From assembly GCF_900167445.1 (NCBI RefSeq), contig NZ_FUZT01000012.1, positions 1 through 64,000 of the forward strand: a stretch of 64,000 nt of DNA, in the 5' to 3' direction. This document shows positions 8,131-16,475 of this stretch, piece by piece; position 1 is the first letter of the stretch, and each line of letters begins with the position of its first letter. Source of the DNA: Maledivibacter halophilus. GTDB taxonomy: Bacteria > Bacillota > Clostridia > Peptostreptococcales > Caminicellaceae. Both the position numbers and the translations under genes were made by a program. The notes under the pieces are model-generated. The model searched no databases, was not told the origin of the DNA, and saw only the letters and a list, made by a program, of their open reading frames with translations.

Positions 8131-8811
8131 ATGTATAATAGACATAGAAATCTAAGGGTATTGAAAAATAATAACGAAAATGATTCAGACATTATCAATA
8201 TTGAAGAAGACTTTGAGGAAAATATTGATGATTTAATAAATATAGACACTGAGGAGAATAATGTAATAACTCCTACTGAAGTAACCGATGGAAAAGATAA
8301 TCAAATAGTAGATCCACAGACACAAGCAGATTCACTGGAAGATATTATTCAAAGACTAATAGAAGATCAAGATGAAGAATCAATAGAACAGATGAGAAGG
8401 CTTATACATCTATTTAAACAAATACAAGGACCACTTAGGTTCATCCAGCAAATACAAGGACCTTTAAGATTTATTCAGCAAATACAGGGACCTTTGCAGC
8501 TTGTGAGACAATTACAAGGACCTTTGCAAATACAAAGGCAAATGATGAATATGCAGCGGCCAACACAAATGTTAGGAAAATCAATGGCAACTAAACAGAT
8601 TTATAATCAAGTCCAAAGAAAAGCAAGTCAGCAAGTCAGTAGGCAGATGCAACAGCAGTTTAATAAACAAATACAGGATGTAATATATAAACAAATGTAT
8701 AGTATGGTTCAAAGGCAAATAGGAGAGCAGATAAAACAGAAATTAGGAAAAGAAATACAGCAGCAATTACCAAATTTACTTAGGAACTTTATAAATAATA
8801 AGTCTAAATAA
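8131..8811 (+). CDS. Q-rich protein with IQGPL tandem repeats, unknown function
   Basis: 226 residues, very hydrophilic, no signal peptide or membrane segment. The N-terminal 90 residues are acidic (runs such as EEDFEENIDDL); then four 10-residue repeats of the type QQIQGPLRFI are encoded by exact 30-bp units at 8419-8538, and the rest is glutamine- and lysine-rich (RQMQQQFNKQIQ), likely helical or disordered. I do not recognise the family. Spore-coat-like or surface proteins of clostridia can have this composition, but that is only a guess. The start is uncertain: the ATG at 8131 has no ribosome site in the usual place, whereas GAAGGGGTG lies 21 bases upstream and opens a 9-codon GTG reading frame (8109-8138) that overlaps the ATG. 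Confidence 0.6.
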   Translation: MYNRHRNLRVLKNNNENDSDIINIEEDFEENIDDLINIDTEENNVITPTEVTDGKDNQIVDPQTQADSLEDIIQRLIEDQDEESIEQMRRLIHLFKQIQGPLRFIQQIQGPLRFIQQIQGPLQLVRQLQGPLQIQRQMMNMQRPTQMLGKSMATKQIYNQVQRKASQQVSRQMQQQFNKQIQDVIYKQMYSMVQRQIGEQIKQKLGKEIQQQLPNLLRNFINNKSK

Positions 8812-8818
8812 GATTTGA

Positions 8819-8856
8819 AATTAATCCAGGGAGATATCCTTGGATTAATTATTGAA
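8819..8856 (+). terminator. Terminator after the IQGPL-repeat gene
   Basis: AATTAATCCA (8819-8828) pairs with TGGATTAATT (8841-8850); extra GG/CC pairs lie inside. The tail ATTGAATTTA is only weakly T-rich. Confidence 0.65.
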
Positions 8857-8937
8857 TTTAAAACAGGTTTATAGAAATCAACAAAAGAAAACTTCAGAGT
8901 TTAATTTGATTTTTTTAGATTTTCAGTCACGTGTTTG

Positions 8938-9032
8938 TATAGAAATTCAAGTAAAACTATTAATTTAGAGACATTAAAAACTCTTAAAAGCATTGAGTAT
9001 TTAAATATCTCAAAATTAAGTTTTACTATATG
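8938..9032. repeat. Family D palindromic repeat, single copy D1
   Basis: 95 bp nearly identical to the tandem 102-bp units at 11796-11999. The ends AAGTAAAACTATTAATTTA and AAATTAAGTTTTACT are inverted repeats. Its right end coincides with the point where the IS256-type transposase fragment at 9026-9214 loses its reading frame. Confidence 0.75.
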
Positions 9033-9214
9033 TTGTCTGTTACTACCGTGTCTTTTTCATTTTTAGGATAACCAATAGAAGCTTCCAATTTTGCCTCCAA
9101 AAGTTCTTGGAATATATCTTTAAAACTCTCTTTAAAGAGGGCATAGATATCTCCTACGTTATTAATTTCATTAGCACTGATGATCTGCCGCAATTGCTCT
9201 TTTGTAATAGCCAT
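9026..9214 (-). pseudogene. IS256-family transposase, N-terminal fragment
   Basis: 62 codons starting MAITKEQLRQIISANEI, then FKESFKDIFQELLEAKLEASIGYPKNEK, which is the conserved N-terminal part of mutator/IS256-type transposases (ELLEAE...LGY...). A full enzyme has about 400 residues. Here it stops just after VVTDN, where family members continue into the DDE catalytic domain, and the truncation falls at the edge of repeat D1. The ribosome site AGGAAGGAG lies a few bases upstream. It is a dead insertion-sequence remnant. Confidence 0.75.
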
Positions 9215-9238
9215 AATAAAACTCCTTCCTGATTAGAA

Positions 9239-9391
9239 TTATTTATATCTAATTCTTGCCAAGAAAGAGCTGTTTTCTACCTGGGACACAAAGTTTTTTA
9301 CATTACCTTCAGGAACTTGAGGCATAATTTTATCGGTTATCTTGCTTACAAGCTCTGAGGATATTTCTACATCATAAAGTTTTTTTATTTG
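9239..9391 (-). pseudogene. IS256-family transposase, internal fragment
   Basis: A 50-codon open stretch without a start: IKKLYDVEISSELVSKITDKIMPQ resembles the segment of IS256-type transposases around ...YGVEISSxxVSxITDK. The following residues (VPEGNVKNFVSQVENSSF) do not fit the family and end at a stop. The fragment lies upstream of the N-terminal fragment on the same strand, which is the wrong order for one gene, so rearrangement or two separate remnants is likely. Confidence 0.5.
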
Positions 9392-9435
9392 TTAAATTTT
9401 ATATTCTCTCGTGGTTCACCCTGAAGGGAACACTC

Positions 9436-9999
9436 CTAGTATCTGAATTTAAAATTAGCTAATTGTTCAATTTCTAAATGCTTTTCATTTTCAAACATGA
9501 ATACATAATATTTATCATATAAAAGTTCAGATTGAAAATTTGTCGACTCTGACAAATTTATTATGTTTTCTACATTATTTTTACTAACACCAAGATAAAT
9601 ATAAGAAGTCTCAATAAATCCATATGTATTTTTATCGTCATCACACCTAATCAAAATTCCATTTTCAGTAGACTTTTCTAAGTTGTGAAGATTAAATTTT
9701 TTTCTATTATATATTTTGAAAGACTCTTTTGGTGTAATTAAGTCGAAAACTATCCGTTCATCTATAGTAGGTAATTTTGACAAATTTAATATGTCAAAAG
9801 ATATATCCTTTACCTTAATAAAATTCAATTTGTCATTATCCAAATAAACAATACAACGATTAGCGTTATTTGTATCGTAAATAATAGTATTTTTACAAAG
9901 TAAATTTAATGAGATTTCATATGTAAAACACAAGACAATACATAATAACACATATAAAGTAACGGAAACTAAAATTATTTTTTTTATTTTATTAAGCAT
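9436..9999 (-). CDS. Hypothetical membrane-anchored protein
   Basis: 187 residues with one hydrophobic segment at about residues 8-30 (ILVSVTLYVLLCIVLCFTY) after a lysine-rich start, giving an N-in, C-out anchor. The remaining 155 residues are polar and mostly beta-like, with no recognised domain. The ATG follows TAAAGGAATTATAAAA. Its upstream region is a diverged duplicate of the one before the secreted protein at 10180-11209, so the two are probably co-regulated. It sits in an accessory patch between insertion-sequence remnants. Confidence 0.6.
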   Translation of the reverse strand: MLNKIKKIILVSVTLYVLLCIVLCFTYEISLNLLCKNTIIYDTNNANRCIVYLDNDKLNFIKVKDISFDILNLSKLPTIDERIVFDLITPKESFKIYNRKKFNLHNLEKSTENGILIRCDDDKNTYGFIETSYIYLGVSKNNVENIINLSESTNFQSELLYDKYYVFMFENEKHLEIEQLANFKFRY

Positions 10000-10015
10000 T
10001 TTTATAATTCCTTTA

Positions 10016-10170
10016 ATATATTGTGTTTCCTAGAAAACTCTGATAGATTTAAAATAGTAGGGAATGAGACTTTATTCAAAAATCCCACTCCACCATTTTG
10101 TACAATTAAGCTTTTGGCTCAACTGATCCTAGTATTTGAAATATTGATATAAAATATTTTTTTCTAGGAT
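10016..10170. repeat. Leader duplication E1
   Basis: About 150 bp that align with 11217-11353. Shared blocks include GTGTTTCCTNGAAAACTCT, the T-rich AATTAAG-TTTTTGGCT region and TAGTATTTGNAATATTNATAT. E2 lacks about 20-30 bases present here. Each copy sits directly upstream of a minus-strand gene (9436-9999 and 10180-11209), so the repeat holds their promoters or leaders. Confidence 0.7.
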
Positions 10171-10179
10171 ACTCATATT

Positions 10180-11209
10180 TTATAGCCCTGGAATACTCCA
10201 AAGTTCAGAATAGTAATTAGTATTTATTTTACCTTTATAATCACCATCATAATACACCTTTAAGTCGCCAACTTTAAATTCTTCTTTATATTTATTTTGA
10301 TGGTATCTTTGCGTTGGTCTTGAAACATCAGCGTAATATCTAGATTCGGCGTGTCTTAAAATTTTATCATCAAGGTCATCTTCCTCAACATAACCATAGC
10401 GATTAATTCTTGATACAATATCCGAGTTTACGGAAAGTCTTTCACTTGTTTGCATATGATCATACCAATCTACGCCTCTTTCTGCCACATAAGCATATAC
10501 AAATATCTGAGTCGCATCATATTCATATATTAAACTCTCCTCTACACTTTGTCCAAAATAGGCACTTGGTGGGATTGCTGTACTATATAATGCATATGGA
10601 ATATTAAATAATGAAGCAACATAACTGGATTTGTAAGTAATTGTTTCTGCAAAATCACTTAGCGTATAGTTACCATCATCTAATAAATTCATAGTACCCC
10701 AATTAAAAAGTGGGTTATACCTTGCGTTGCTTCGTTTAGTATCATTTGTATAAACAACAACCTCGTATACTTCATATTCTTCCCCACCATAAGATGTATA
10801 AGATGTAATACCATAGGTTTTTAAATATCTAGTGCTTGAAGGAGGGTTTGGCTTAAGGCTAGACATACTAATGCTATTAGATTGTGCATTAACATCTAAT
10901 TCAACAACTGTTTCTAGTTCATTAATTTCAACAAATAATGATTGTATTTCTGCTTCTGTTTCAGCTGTAACTTCTTGTAACTGTAGCTCTTGTATCTTAT
11001 GTAAATTATCAAGAAGTATTTGTTTATCACTATTTGATGATTTATCTACAATTTTTTTATCTTGCTCTGTATAAATACTTTCTACTTCACTTTTACTAAT
11101 TTTATTCCCACTTAATGAAAGAGATGTACTCTCACCTGCAAAACTGGTTACTGATATGCTAAAAAATATACTAATTGTTAAAATTAAGCTTGTTATTTTT
11201 TTTTATCAT
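10180..11209 (-). CDS. Secreted protein of unknown function, frameshifted in an A9 tract
   Basis: The uninterrupted frame from 10866 encodes 228 residues, but coding clearly starts further upstream. From ATG at 11209 (AAAGGAG 8 bases before) a signal peptide MIKKITSLILTISIFFS...TSFAG would be read if the run of nine A at 11196-11204 held eight. With nine A the frame closes after 12 codons. With the frame restored the product has about 340 residues: signal peptide, a helical charged segment (about 30-110), then a Tyr/Ser/Asp-rich domain with GYVEEDDLDDKILRHAESRYYADVSRP and a C-terminal YYDGDYKGKINTNYYSELWSIPG. I do not recognise the domain. Slippage on the A tract, phase variation, a genuine null allele or a read error are all possible. 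Confidence 0.6.
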
Positions 11210-11216
11210 ATGTATT

Positions 11217-11353
11217 CTCCTTTTATAATAAGTGTTTCCTCGAAAACTCTAATAAATTGATCAAAAATCATACTTCCAACATTTTATGTAATTAAAGTTT
11301 TTGACTTAGCACCCCTTAGTATTTGCAATATTAATATAAAATAGTTCTCGAGG
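11217..11353. repeat. Leader duplication E2
   Basis: Second copy of the leader at 10016-10170, here upstream of the frameshifted secreted-protein gene. It ends next to the ribosome site of that gene (CTCCTTTT on the plus strand). Confidence 0.7.
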
Positions 11354-11612
11354 TTATTCAGTTTTAGTTTCTAATCCCTTGCAAGGTATTATCTTTAGTA
11401 TATCAGTTTATCTATTATTTTGCAATACATACATTTTTTAAATAATATGTAAAAATATATAAAATAGTTAAGCAAATAGTCTAACGATAACTTTATTGAT
11501 AGACTAAATAAAAACACCGAACGTATTGAAACAGAATATATTGATAGCTTAAAAATAAGGATAACCTTATTAATTCTTGCTTATGAACAATAAGACCAGG
11601 AGAAATAGGATG
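11354..11612. other. Intergenic region, nothing recognised
   Basis: AT-rich DNA between the leader duplication and the IS66 remnant. No ORF with a ribosome site, no clear hairpin with T-run, and no match to the repeat families was found. Confidence 0.4.
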
Positions 11613-11741
11613 ATGAAGAAAAAAGATAAATTGGCGACCGATGGAAGAATCCCCCTTTCAAATAATCTTTGTGAGGCCAATATAAAACCATTTGCCACAG
11701 CAAGACGTGTATGGCTCTTTGCATACGTTATGGAAGTTTAG
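11613..11741 (+). pseudogene. IS66-family transposase, C-terminal fragment
   Basis: 42 codons reading KLATDGRIPLSNNLCEANIK followed by PFATARRVWLFA. The DGR-PLSNN-CE-IKP-F-RR-WLF motif is the hallmark of the C-terminal part of IS66 TnpC, carrying the last catalytic glutamate of the DDE triad. Nothing else of the roughly 500-residue enzyme is left. It supports past insertion-sequence activity in the 8.9-12 kb patch. Confidence 0.82.
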
Positions 11742-11795
11742 CATAAATATGTTGCTTTGCATATGACGCCTTCTTTTGAAGCGCTTACTTTTGCT

Positions 11796-12016
11796 ATATG
11801 AATTCTATATAGAAATTCAAGTAAAACTATTAATTTAGAGACATTAAAAACTCTTAGAAGCATTAAGTATTTCAATATCTATAAATTAAGTTTTACTATA
11901 TGAATTCTATATAGAAATTCAAGTAAAACTATTAATTTAGAGACATTGAAAACTCTTAGAAATATTGAGCATTTCAATATCTATAAATTAAGTTTTACTA
12001 TATGAATTCTATATAT
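11796..12016. repeat. Family D repeat, two tandem 102-bp units plus a partial unit
   Basis: Units 11796-11897 and 11898-11999 are nearly identical, and a third begins at 12000 (ATATGAATTCTATATA) and stops after about 17 bp. Each contains inverted ends AGTAAAACT/AGTTTTACT, so each can fold into one long hairpin. The array ends 45 bp before the recJ start codon and may contribute to or lie over its promoter. Confidence 0.85.
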
Positions 12017-12060
12017 ATGATAGAATATTTATATAGTTATTTTTTGATTGGAGGATTCTC

Positions 12061-13746
12061 ATGGAAAAGGTATGGAAAATTATTTCTGAAAAAGCTGAAG
12101 GTATGTCTATAGTAGAAAATATACTTCATTCTAAAGGTATTACCGAAAAAGAAGAAATAGAAGAATTCTTAAGTGACAAACCTCAAAAAACCTATGATCC
12201 ATTTATTATAAAGAATATGACGGAGGCTGTAGGTAGAATTATTTATCATATAAATAAGAGAAGTAAAATTATAATTGTTGGAGATTATGATGTTGACGGA
12301 GTCACAGCCACAGCATTATTATTGCAATTTTTTGAAGCCATAACTAAAAATATAGATTATTATATACCTAATCGTTTTACCGAAGGCTATGGATTGAATT
12401 TAGAAGCTATAAAATATATGAAAGAAGAAATGAAGGCTGATCTTATTATTACAGTCGATAATGGTATAAGTTCTGTAAAAGAGGTTGATTATGCTAAGGA
12501 ATTGGGGCTAGAAGTTATAATTACTGACCACCATAATCCCCCTGAGATATTGCCTAATTGTTTAGTTATTGATGTGAAACAGCAAGAGGATAATTATCCA
12601 TTTAAAGAATTATGTGGATGCGGTGTGGCTTTTAAGCTTGCACAGGCGATTCAAAAAACCCTTGGATTACCAAAATCAACTATATCTAGGCTTCTTGATT
12701 TAGTTACCTTAGGAACTATTTGCGATATTGTTCCTTTAATAGATGAAAATAGAACTTTTATTAAATATGGACTAAAAAGAGTTAATAAAAATAAGCGCTT
12801 AGGATTATCTATTTTAAGACAGGTAGTGGGACTTAAGGATAAAGAGATAACTTCAGGAAGAATTGGGTTTGTATTGGGGCCATGCTTTAATGCTGCTGGA
12901 AGACTTGAGGATGCCAAGTATGGTGTGGAGCTTCTTCTTTCTAATGATATAAGCCAAGCTACAAAATTAGCACAATATTTATACAAGCTTAATAGAGAAA
13001 GAAAATTAGTGCAAGAATCAGGAGAGGGGTATTGTAAAGATATTGTGGAAAAAAACTATATGAATAATGACTTTTTAGTAGTTCGTGCTGATAATATTTC
13101 AGAAGGGGTTATTGGTATTGTTGCTGGAAAAATAAAGGATACTTTTTATAAGCCTACATTAGTAGTTACTAAAAGTGATGAGGGACATCTAAAGGGAAGT
13201 GGAAGGAGTATATCTGGTATTAATATTTATGAAGAGATGAAAACTTGTTCCGATATTTTTCTTGGCTTTGGGGGGCATGAAATGGCTTGTGGATTTTCCA
13301 TAGAGGAAGATAAACTAGATGAGTTAAGATCAAGATTAGATTTTAGAGCTAAAAGGATAAAAAAAGAAAATCCAGATATATTTGTTCCTAAACTAAATAT
13401 TATGACTCAGATTTCCCCGGATGAATTTACTATTGAACTTATCAATGATATAGCAAAATTAGAACCATATGGTATGGGGAATCCTAAACCTTTATTTATG
13501 ATAAATAATATACGGGTGGATAAAACTAAGACAAAAGGCTGTGGAGCAAAGGGGAAGCATCTTAAATTTGTTGGGAAAAGTAATAATATTGTTTTGGATG
13601 GAATAGGATTTTCTCTAACAGAAAGGTATCGAAGAGTTGGTGAACCCCAGTCTTTAAATCTTGTATTTTCAGTTGACATAAATGAGTGGAATGGCAATAT
13701 AAAACCTCAAATGATCATTGAGGATTTCAAAAAAGCTCAAAATTAA
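12061..13746 (+). CDS. recJ: Single-stranded-DNA-specific exonuclease RecJ
   Basis: 561 residues of the DHH phosphoesterase family; RecJ degrades single-stranded DNA 5'-3' in recombination and mismatch repair. Catalytic metal motifs are all present: VGDYDVDGVTA (about residues 75-85), ITVDNGIS, ITDHHNP (about 157) and GCGVAFKLAQ. The DHHA1 domain carries GFGGHEMACGFS (about 400), and a C-terminal OB-like part follows with YGMGNPKP. The length fits the compact Firmicute form. The ATG follows TTGGAGGATTCTC. The gene stands alone, directly downstream of the family D tandem repeat. Confidence 0.95.
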   Translation: MEKVWKIISEKAEGMSIVENILHSKGITEKEEIEEFLSDKPQKTYDPFIIKNMTEAVGRIIYHINKRSKIIIVGDYDVDGVTATALLLQFFEAITKNIDYYIPNRFTEGYGLNLEAIKYMKEEMKADLIITVDNGISSVKEVDYAKELGLEVIITDHHNPPEILPNCLVIDVKQQEDNYPFKELCGCGVAFKLAQAIQKTLGLPKSTISRLLDLVTLGTICDIVPLIDENRTFIKYGLKRVNKNKRLGLSILRQVVGLKDKEITSGRIGFVLGPCFNAAGRLEDAKYGVELLLSNDISQATKLAQYLYKLNRERKLVQESGEGYCKDIVEKNYMNNDFLVVRADNISEGVIGIVAGKIKDTFYKPTLVVTKSDEGHLKGSGRSISGINIYEEMKTCSDIFLGFGGHEMACGFSIEEDKLDELRSRLDFRAKRIKKENPDIFVPKLNIMTQISPDEFTIELINDIAKLEPYGMGNPKPLFMINNIRVDKTKTKGCGAKGKHLKFVGKSNNIVLDGIGFSLTERYRRVGEPQSLNLVFSVDINEWNGNIKPQMIIEDFKKAQN

Positions 13747-13920
13747 TAGAAATAAAATGTTATAATTATAACATTAGAAGTTGCATATTTATACTTAAAA
13801 AATAAAAAAGTTTAAGTGTTATGAAGAAATTGTAAAAAATCAAATAAGTTGATGTATAATCTGTTATAATTGGATATATAAGGATTATTTAAATATACAA
13901 CTTATAAAAGGAGGATAAAT

Positions 13921-15015
13921 ATGAATGATAATAATTTGTTCAGAAAAGAGGTACTTACTTTAAAGCGTTATGTTCCAGGGAAACCTATAGAAGAGGTAAA
14001 AAAGGAACTAGGATTAGAAGACATAATTAAACTTGCCTCCAATGAAAATCCTTTGGGTCCCTCAAAGAAAGCTGTTGAGGCTATAAGAAAAGAAGCAGAA
14101 AGTATTAATATCTATCCTGATCCAGCTGCCGCTAATTTAAGAGAAAAATTAGCGAGGAGATATGATTTAAATCCGCAGCAGATAGTAATAGGAAATGGCG
14201 GAGAAGAAATTATAAAATTTATAGCCCAGACATTTATTAATGCTGGTGATGAAGCAATAATGGCAAATCCATCCTTTGGTTTATATGGAACCAGCGTTTC
14301 TCATATGGGTGGAAAGTTGGTACAAATTCCACTTAAGAATTATAAACACGATTTTGAAACATTTGTTCAAAAAGTTAATGACAAAACAAAATTAATATTT
14401 GTATGTAATCCTAATAACCCAACTGGAAATATAATGACCAGTGAAGAAATAGAGTATTTATTTAATAATATTCCGGAAGATATAGTAGTAGTTCTTGATG
14501 AAGCATATTATGATTATGCCATAAAAAATCCCAAGTATCCTGAAAGTTTGGAAATACTTAAGAAAAGACCTAATACTATTATACTTAGAACATTTTCAAA
14601 GGTAGCAGGTTTGGCAGGGGTTAGAACAGGATATTGTTTAACATCAAAAGAAATAGCTAATGAAATGACCAAGGTTAAAGGTGTTTTCAATGCAAATAGA
14701 TTGGCGCAAGTAGCTGCTCTTGCTGCACTTGAAGACAAAGAACATATAGAAAAAACTGTAGAGTTAAATTATGAAGCTATGGAAATCATGGAAGAATATT
14801 TTGAAAAGAATAATTTAGAATACATAAAATCCAATTCTAACTTTGTTTTTGTCAACGTAAATATGGATTCAAGAATAGTATTTCAAAAATTATTAGAAAA
14901 GGGAGTTATAATAAGACCAGGATATTTATGGAACTGGGATAACTGGCTTAGGGTTAGTACAGGAACAATTGAACAAACACAAAGATTTATAGAAGCATTA
15001 GGTGAGTTATTGTAA
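13921..15015 (+). CDS. hisC: Histidinol-phosphate aminotransferase
   Basis: 364-residue fold-type I PLP enzyme of the HisC branch. Signature segments are NENPLGPSKKA and YPDPAAANLREKLA at the N-terminus, NPNNPTGN (about 161), DEAYYDYA (about 190) and RTFSKVAGLAGVRTGY, whose lysine near residue 227 binds PLP. It would convert imidazole-acetol phosphate and glutamate to histidinol phosphate, and many clostridial HisC proteins also act on aromatic amino acids. It is isolated from other his genes, so the aromatic or another aminotransferase role remains possible. The ATG follows AAAAGGAGGATAAAT, and a TATAAT-like box lies about 50 bases upstream. Confidence 0.85.
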   Translation: MNDNNLFRKEVLTLKRYVPGKPIEEVKKELGLEDIIKLASNENPLGPSKKAVEAIRKEAESINIYPDPAAANLREKLARRYDLNPQQIVIGNGGEEIIKFIAQTFINAGDEAIMANPSFGLYGTSVSHMGGKLVQIPLKNYKHDFETFVQKVNDKTKLIFVCNPNNPTGNIMTSEEIEYLFNNIPEDIVVVLDEAYYDYAIKNPKYPESLEILKKRPNTIILRTFSKVAGLAGVRTGYCLTSKEIANEMTKVKGVFNANRLAQVAALAALEDKEHIEKTVELNYEAMEIMEEYFEKNNLEYIKSNSNFVFVNVNMDSRIVFQKLLEKGVIIRPGYLWNWDNWLRVSTGTIEQTQRFIEALGELL

Positions 15016-15043
15016 AAATAGATTTAAAAGATAATTAAAATAG

Positions 15044-15083
15044 AAATGTTTAGGAATAATAATATGTTCCTAAACATTTTTAT
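15044..15083 (+). terminator. Terminator after hisC
   Basis: AAATGTTTAGGAA (15044-15056) pairs perfectly with TTCCTAAACATTT (15067-15079), followed by TTTATT. Confidence 0.88.
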
Positions 15084-15165
15084 TATATATATTTCTCAAA
15101 CATTTTCAAAAAAGCTCAGAATTCAATAATTAGAATGGACAAAGTGATATTAATCTTTTTTGGTT

Positions 15166-15813
15166 CTATATGGAATCAAATCTAGCATTTCTTACATTCC
15201 AATGTACATCTTTAATATATTTTTCAAGTTTTTCTTTATCTTTTAGATCAAATAAATTAACTATTTCATTGTGCTCAGAATTGGTTCTCTTTAAGATTTG
15301 AGTAAGATCTTCAGTTTCTTTAGTTATATAGGTTTGTCTTATAAAACTTCTTTTTAATTGATTAAGAAGACGTATAAGTTCTTCATTATTACAAATATTT
15401 ATAAAGGTATTATGGAACCTAGCTTGTAACTTATAATAATCATCAAAACACTTGACATCAATTGCTTCATCCATGTCTGTAACCAACTTTTTCATCCTTT
15501 TTATTTCTTTGGAAGTGATGAAGTCTAAAGCATGAATTGCTGCTAATCCTTCTAAAGACCCAATAATTATATACAATTCCATAGCTTTATTTTCATCTAT
15601 TGGTCTAACACGAAAACCTTTTCGTGGAATATTTTCTAAATAACCTTCTGTGGCTAGTTGAATAAGAGCTTCTCTTACTGGAGTTCTACTAATTTGTAGT
15701 GCTTCGCAAATTAATTGTTCATTGATTTTTTCATTTGGGGTAAGGCTACCTTCATTAATTTTTTTTGATATGTAATTATAGACATGATCTTTTAAACTCA
15801 TATATTGGCTCAT
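15166..15813 (-). CDS. GntR-family transcriptional regulator, FCD (FadR C-terminal) subfamily
   Basis: 215 residues. Residues 8-75 form the GntR winged helix (LKDHVYNYISKKI...LISRTPVREALIQLATEGYLENIPRKGFRV with minor differences); residues 80-210 are the all-helical FCD ligand domain, with ARFHNTFINICNN carrying a metal-binding D/H pattern. Such proteins usually repress genes for sugar-acid, amino-acid or fatty-acid metabolism. It stands alone and is transcribed away from the cad operon. GTATAC-containing sequences at 15950-15985 upstream could be its operator, but that is inference. The ATG follows GGAGGAACGTA. Confidence 0.88.
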   Translation of the reverse strand: MSQYMSLKDHVYNYISKKINEGSLTPNEKINEQLICEALQISRTPVREALIQLATEGYLENIPRKGFRVRPIDENKAMELYIIIGSLEGLAAIHALDFITSKEIKRMKKLVTDMDEAIDVKCFDDYYKLQARFHNTFINICNNEELIRLLNQLKRSFIRQTYITKETEDLTQILKRTNSEHNEIVNLFDLKDKEKLEKYIKDVHWNVRNARFDSI

Positions 15814-16002
15814 TACGTTCCTCCTTAATACTATTATACTATATAAAAAAAATTTTTCTAAAGATAAATAATTTAAAGGTTTAATAATTTTAAAATAGAA
15901 AATATAAAAGCCCTTATTATTTTTTTGGTTTACTTCTAGTGCTAAATTATATTATACACAACATACTATATATTGTATACGAAAATTCTTATTAAAAAGT
16001 AG

Positions 16003-16062
16003 TTGACTTTTAAGTGAAAAGGGTATATATTATAAGTGAATATATGAACAATCATTCATATG
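16003..16062 (+). promoter_or_regulatory. cad promoter and ArsR/SmtB-type operator
   Basis: TTGACT (16003-16008), 17 bases, TATATT (16026-16031) form a good sigma-A promoter. Ten bases downstream lies ATATGAA-N6-TTCATAT (16042-16061), the imperfect dyad typical of CadC/CzrA/SmtB metal sensors. Repressor binding there would block transcription; metal release would induce the operon. Confidence 0.8.
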
Positions 16063-16083
16063 AAAACAAAAAGAGGTGATCTC

Positions 16084-16452
16084 ATGATAAAAAATAACTC
16101 AAGCATAGATATATTGAGGGATAATTCTATTGATGAAGATATTGTTGATAAAGTAAGATCAAATATGCCTACAGAAGAAAAACTATACGATTTAGCAGAT
16201 CTATTTAAGGTATTTGGCGATACCACTAGAATAAAAATAATATGTGCTTTGTTTCAAGAAGAATTATGTGTAGGTGATATTGCTACAACATTAGGCATGT
16301 CACAATCTGCAATATCTCATCAGTTGAGAGTTCTTAAGTCATCAAAACTTGTGAAATATAGGAGAGAAGGTAAGGTTGTTTATTATTCTCTTGATGATGA
16401 GCATGTTAAAAATATTTTTGATCAAGGATTTAGTCATATAAGCCATAAATAG
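16084..16452 (+). CDS. ArsR/SmtB-family metal-sensing repressor (CadC/CzrA-like)
   Basis: About 122 residues with a winged helix: LADLFKVFGDTTRIKIICAL, then ELCVGDIATTLGMSQSAISHQLRVLKSSKLV, the ELCV box and recognition helix, and a C-terminal DDEHVKNIFDQGFSHISHK helix whose Asp/His pattern (DxHxxxx...H) matches the alpha-5 zinc/cadmium site of SmtB/CzrA. The start is set at 16084 because AGAGGTGAT lies 5-11 bases before it; the earlier in-frame ATG at 16060 lies inside the operator. The gene is 23 bases upstream of the P-type ATPase gene and would repress it until zinc, cadmium or lead binds. Confidence 0.9.
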   Translation: MIKNNSSIDILRDNSIDEDIVDKVRSNMPTEEKLYDLADLFKVFGDTTRIKIICALFQEELCVGDIATTLGMSQSAISHQLRVLKSSKLVKYRREGKVVYYSLDDEHVKNIFDQGFSHISHK

Positions 16453-16475
16453 CTGACTTTAAAGGGGGAAGAAAA

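Noticed and set aside
8419..8538. CRISPR array from the 30-bp repeats
   Set aside because: The repeats are contiguous without spacers and encode in-frame IQGPL peptide repeats inside an ORF.
11796..12016. CRISPR array or attachment site from the 102-bp tandem repeat
   Set aside because: Units are adjacent, long and internally palindromic, with no unique spacers and no integrase gene nearby.
16060..16083. Upstream ATG for the ArsR-type repressor
   Set aside because: It sits inside the operator dyad and lacks a ribosome site; AGAGGTGAT points to the ATG at 16084.
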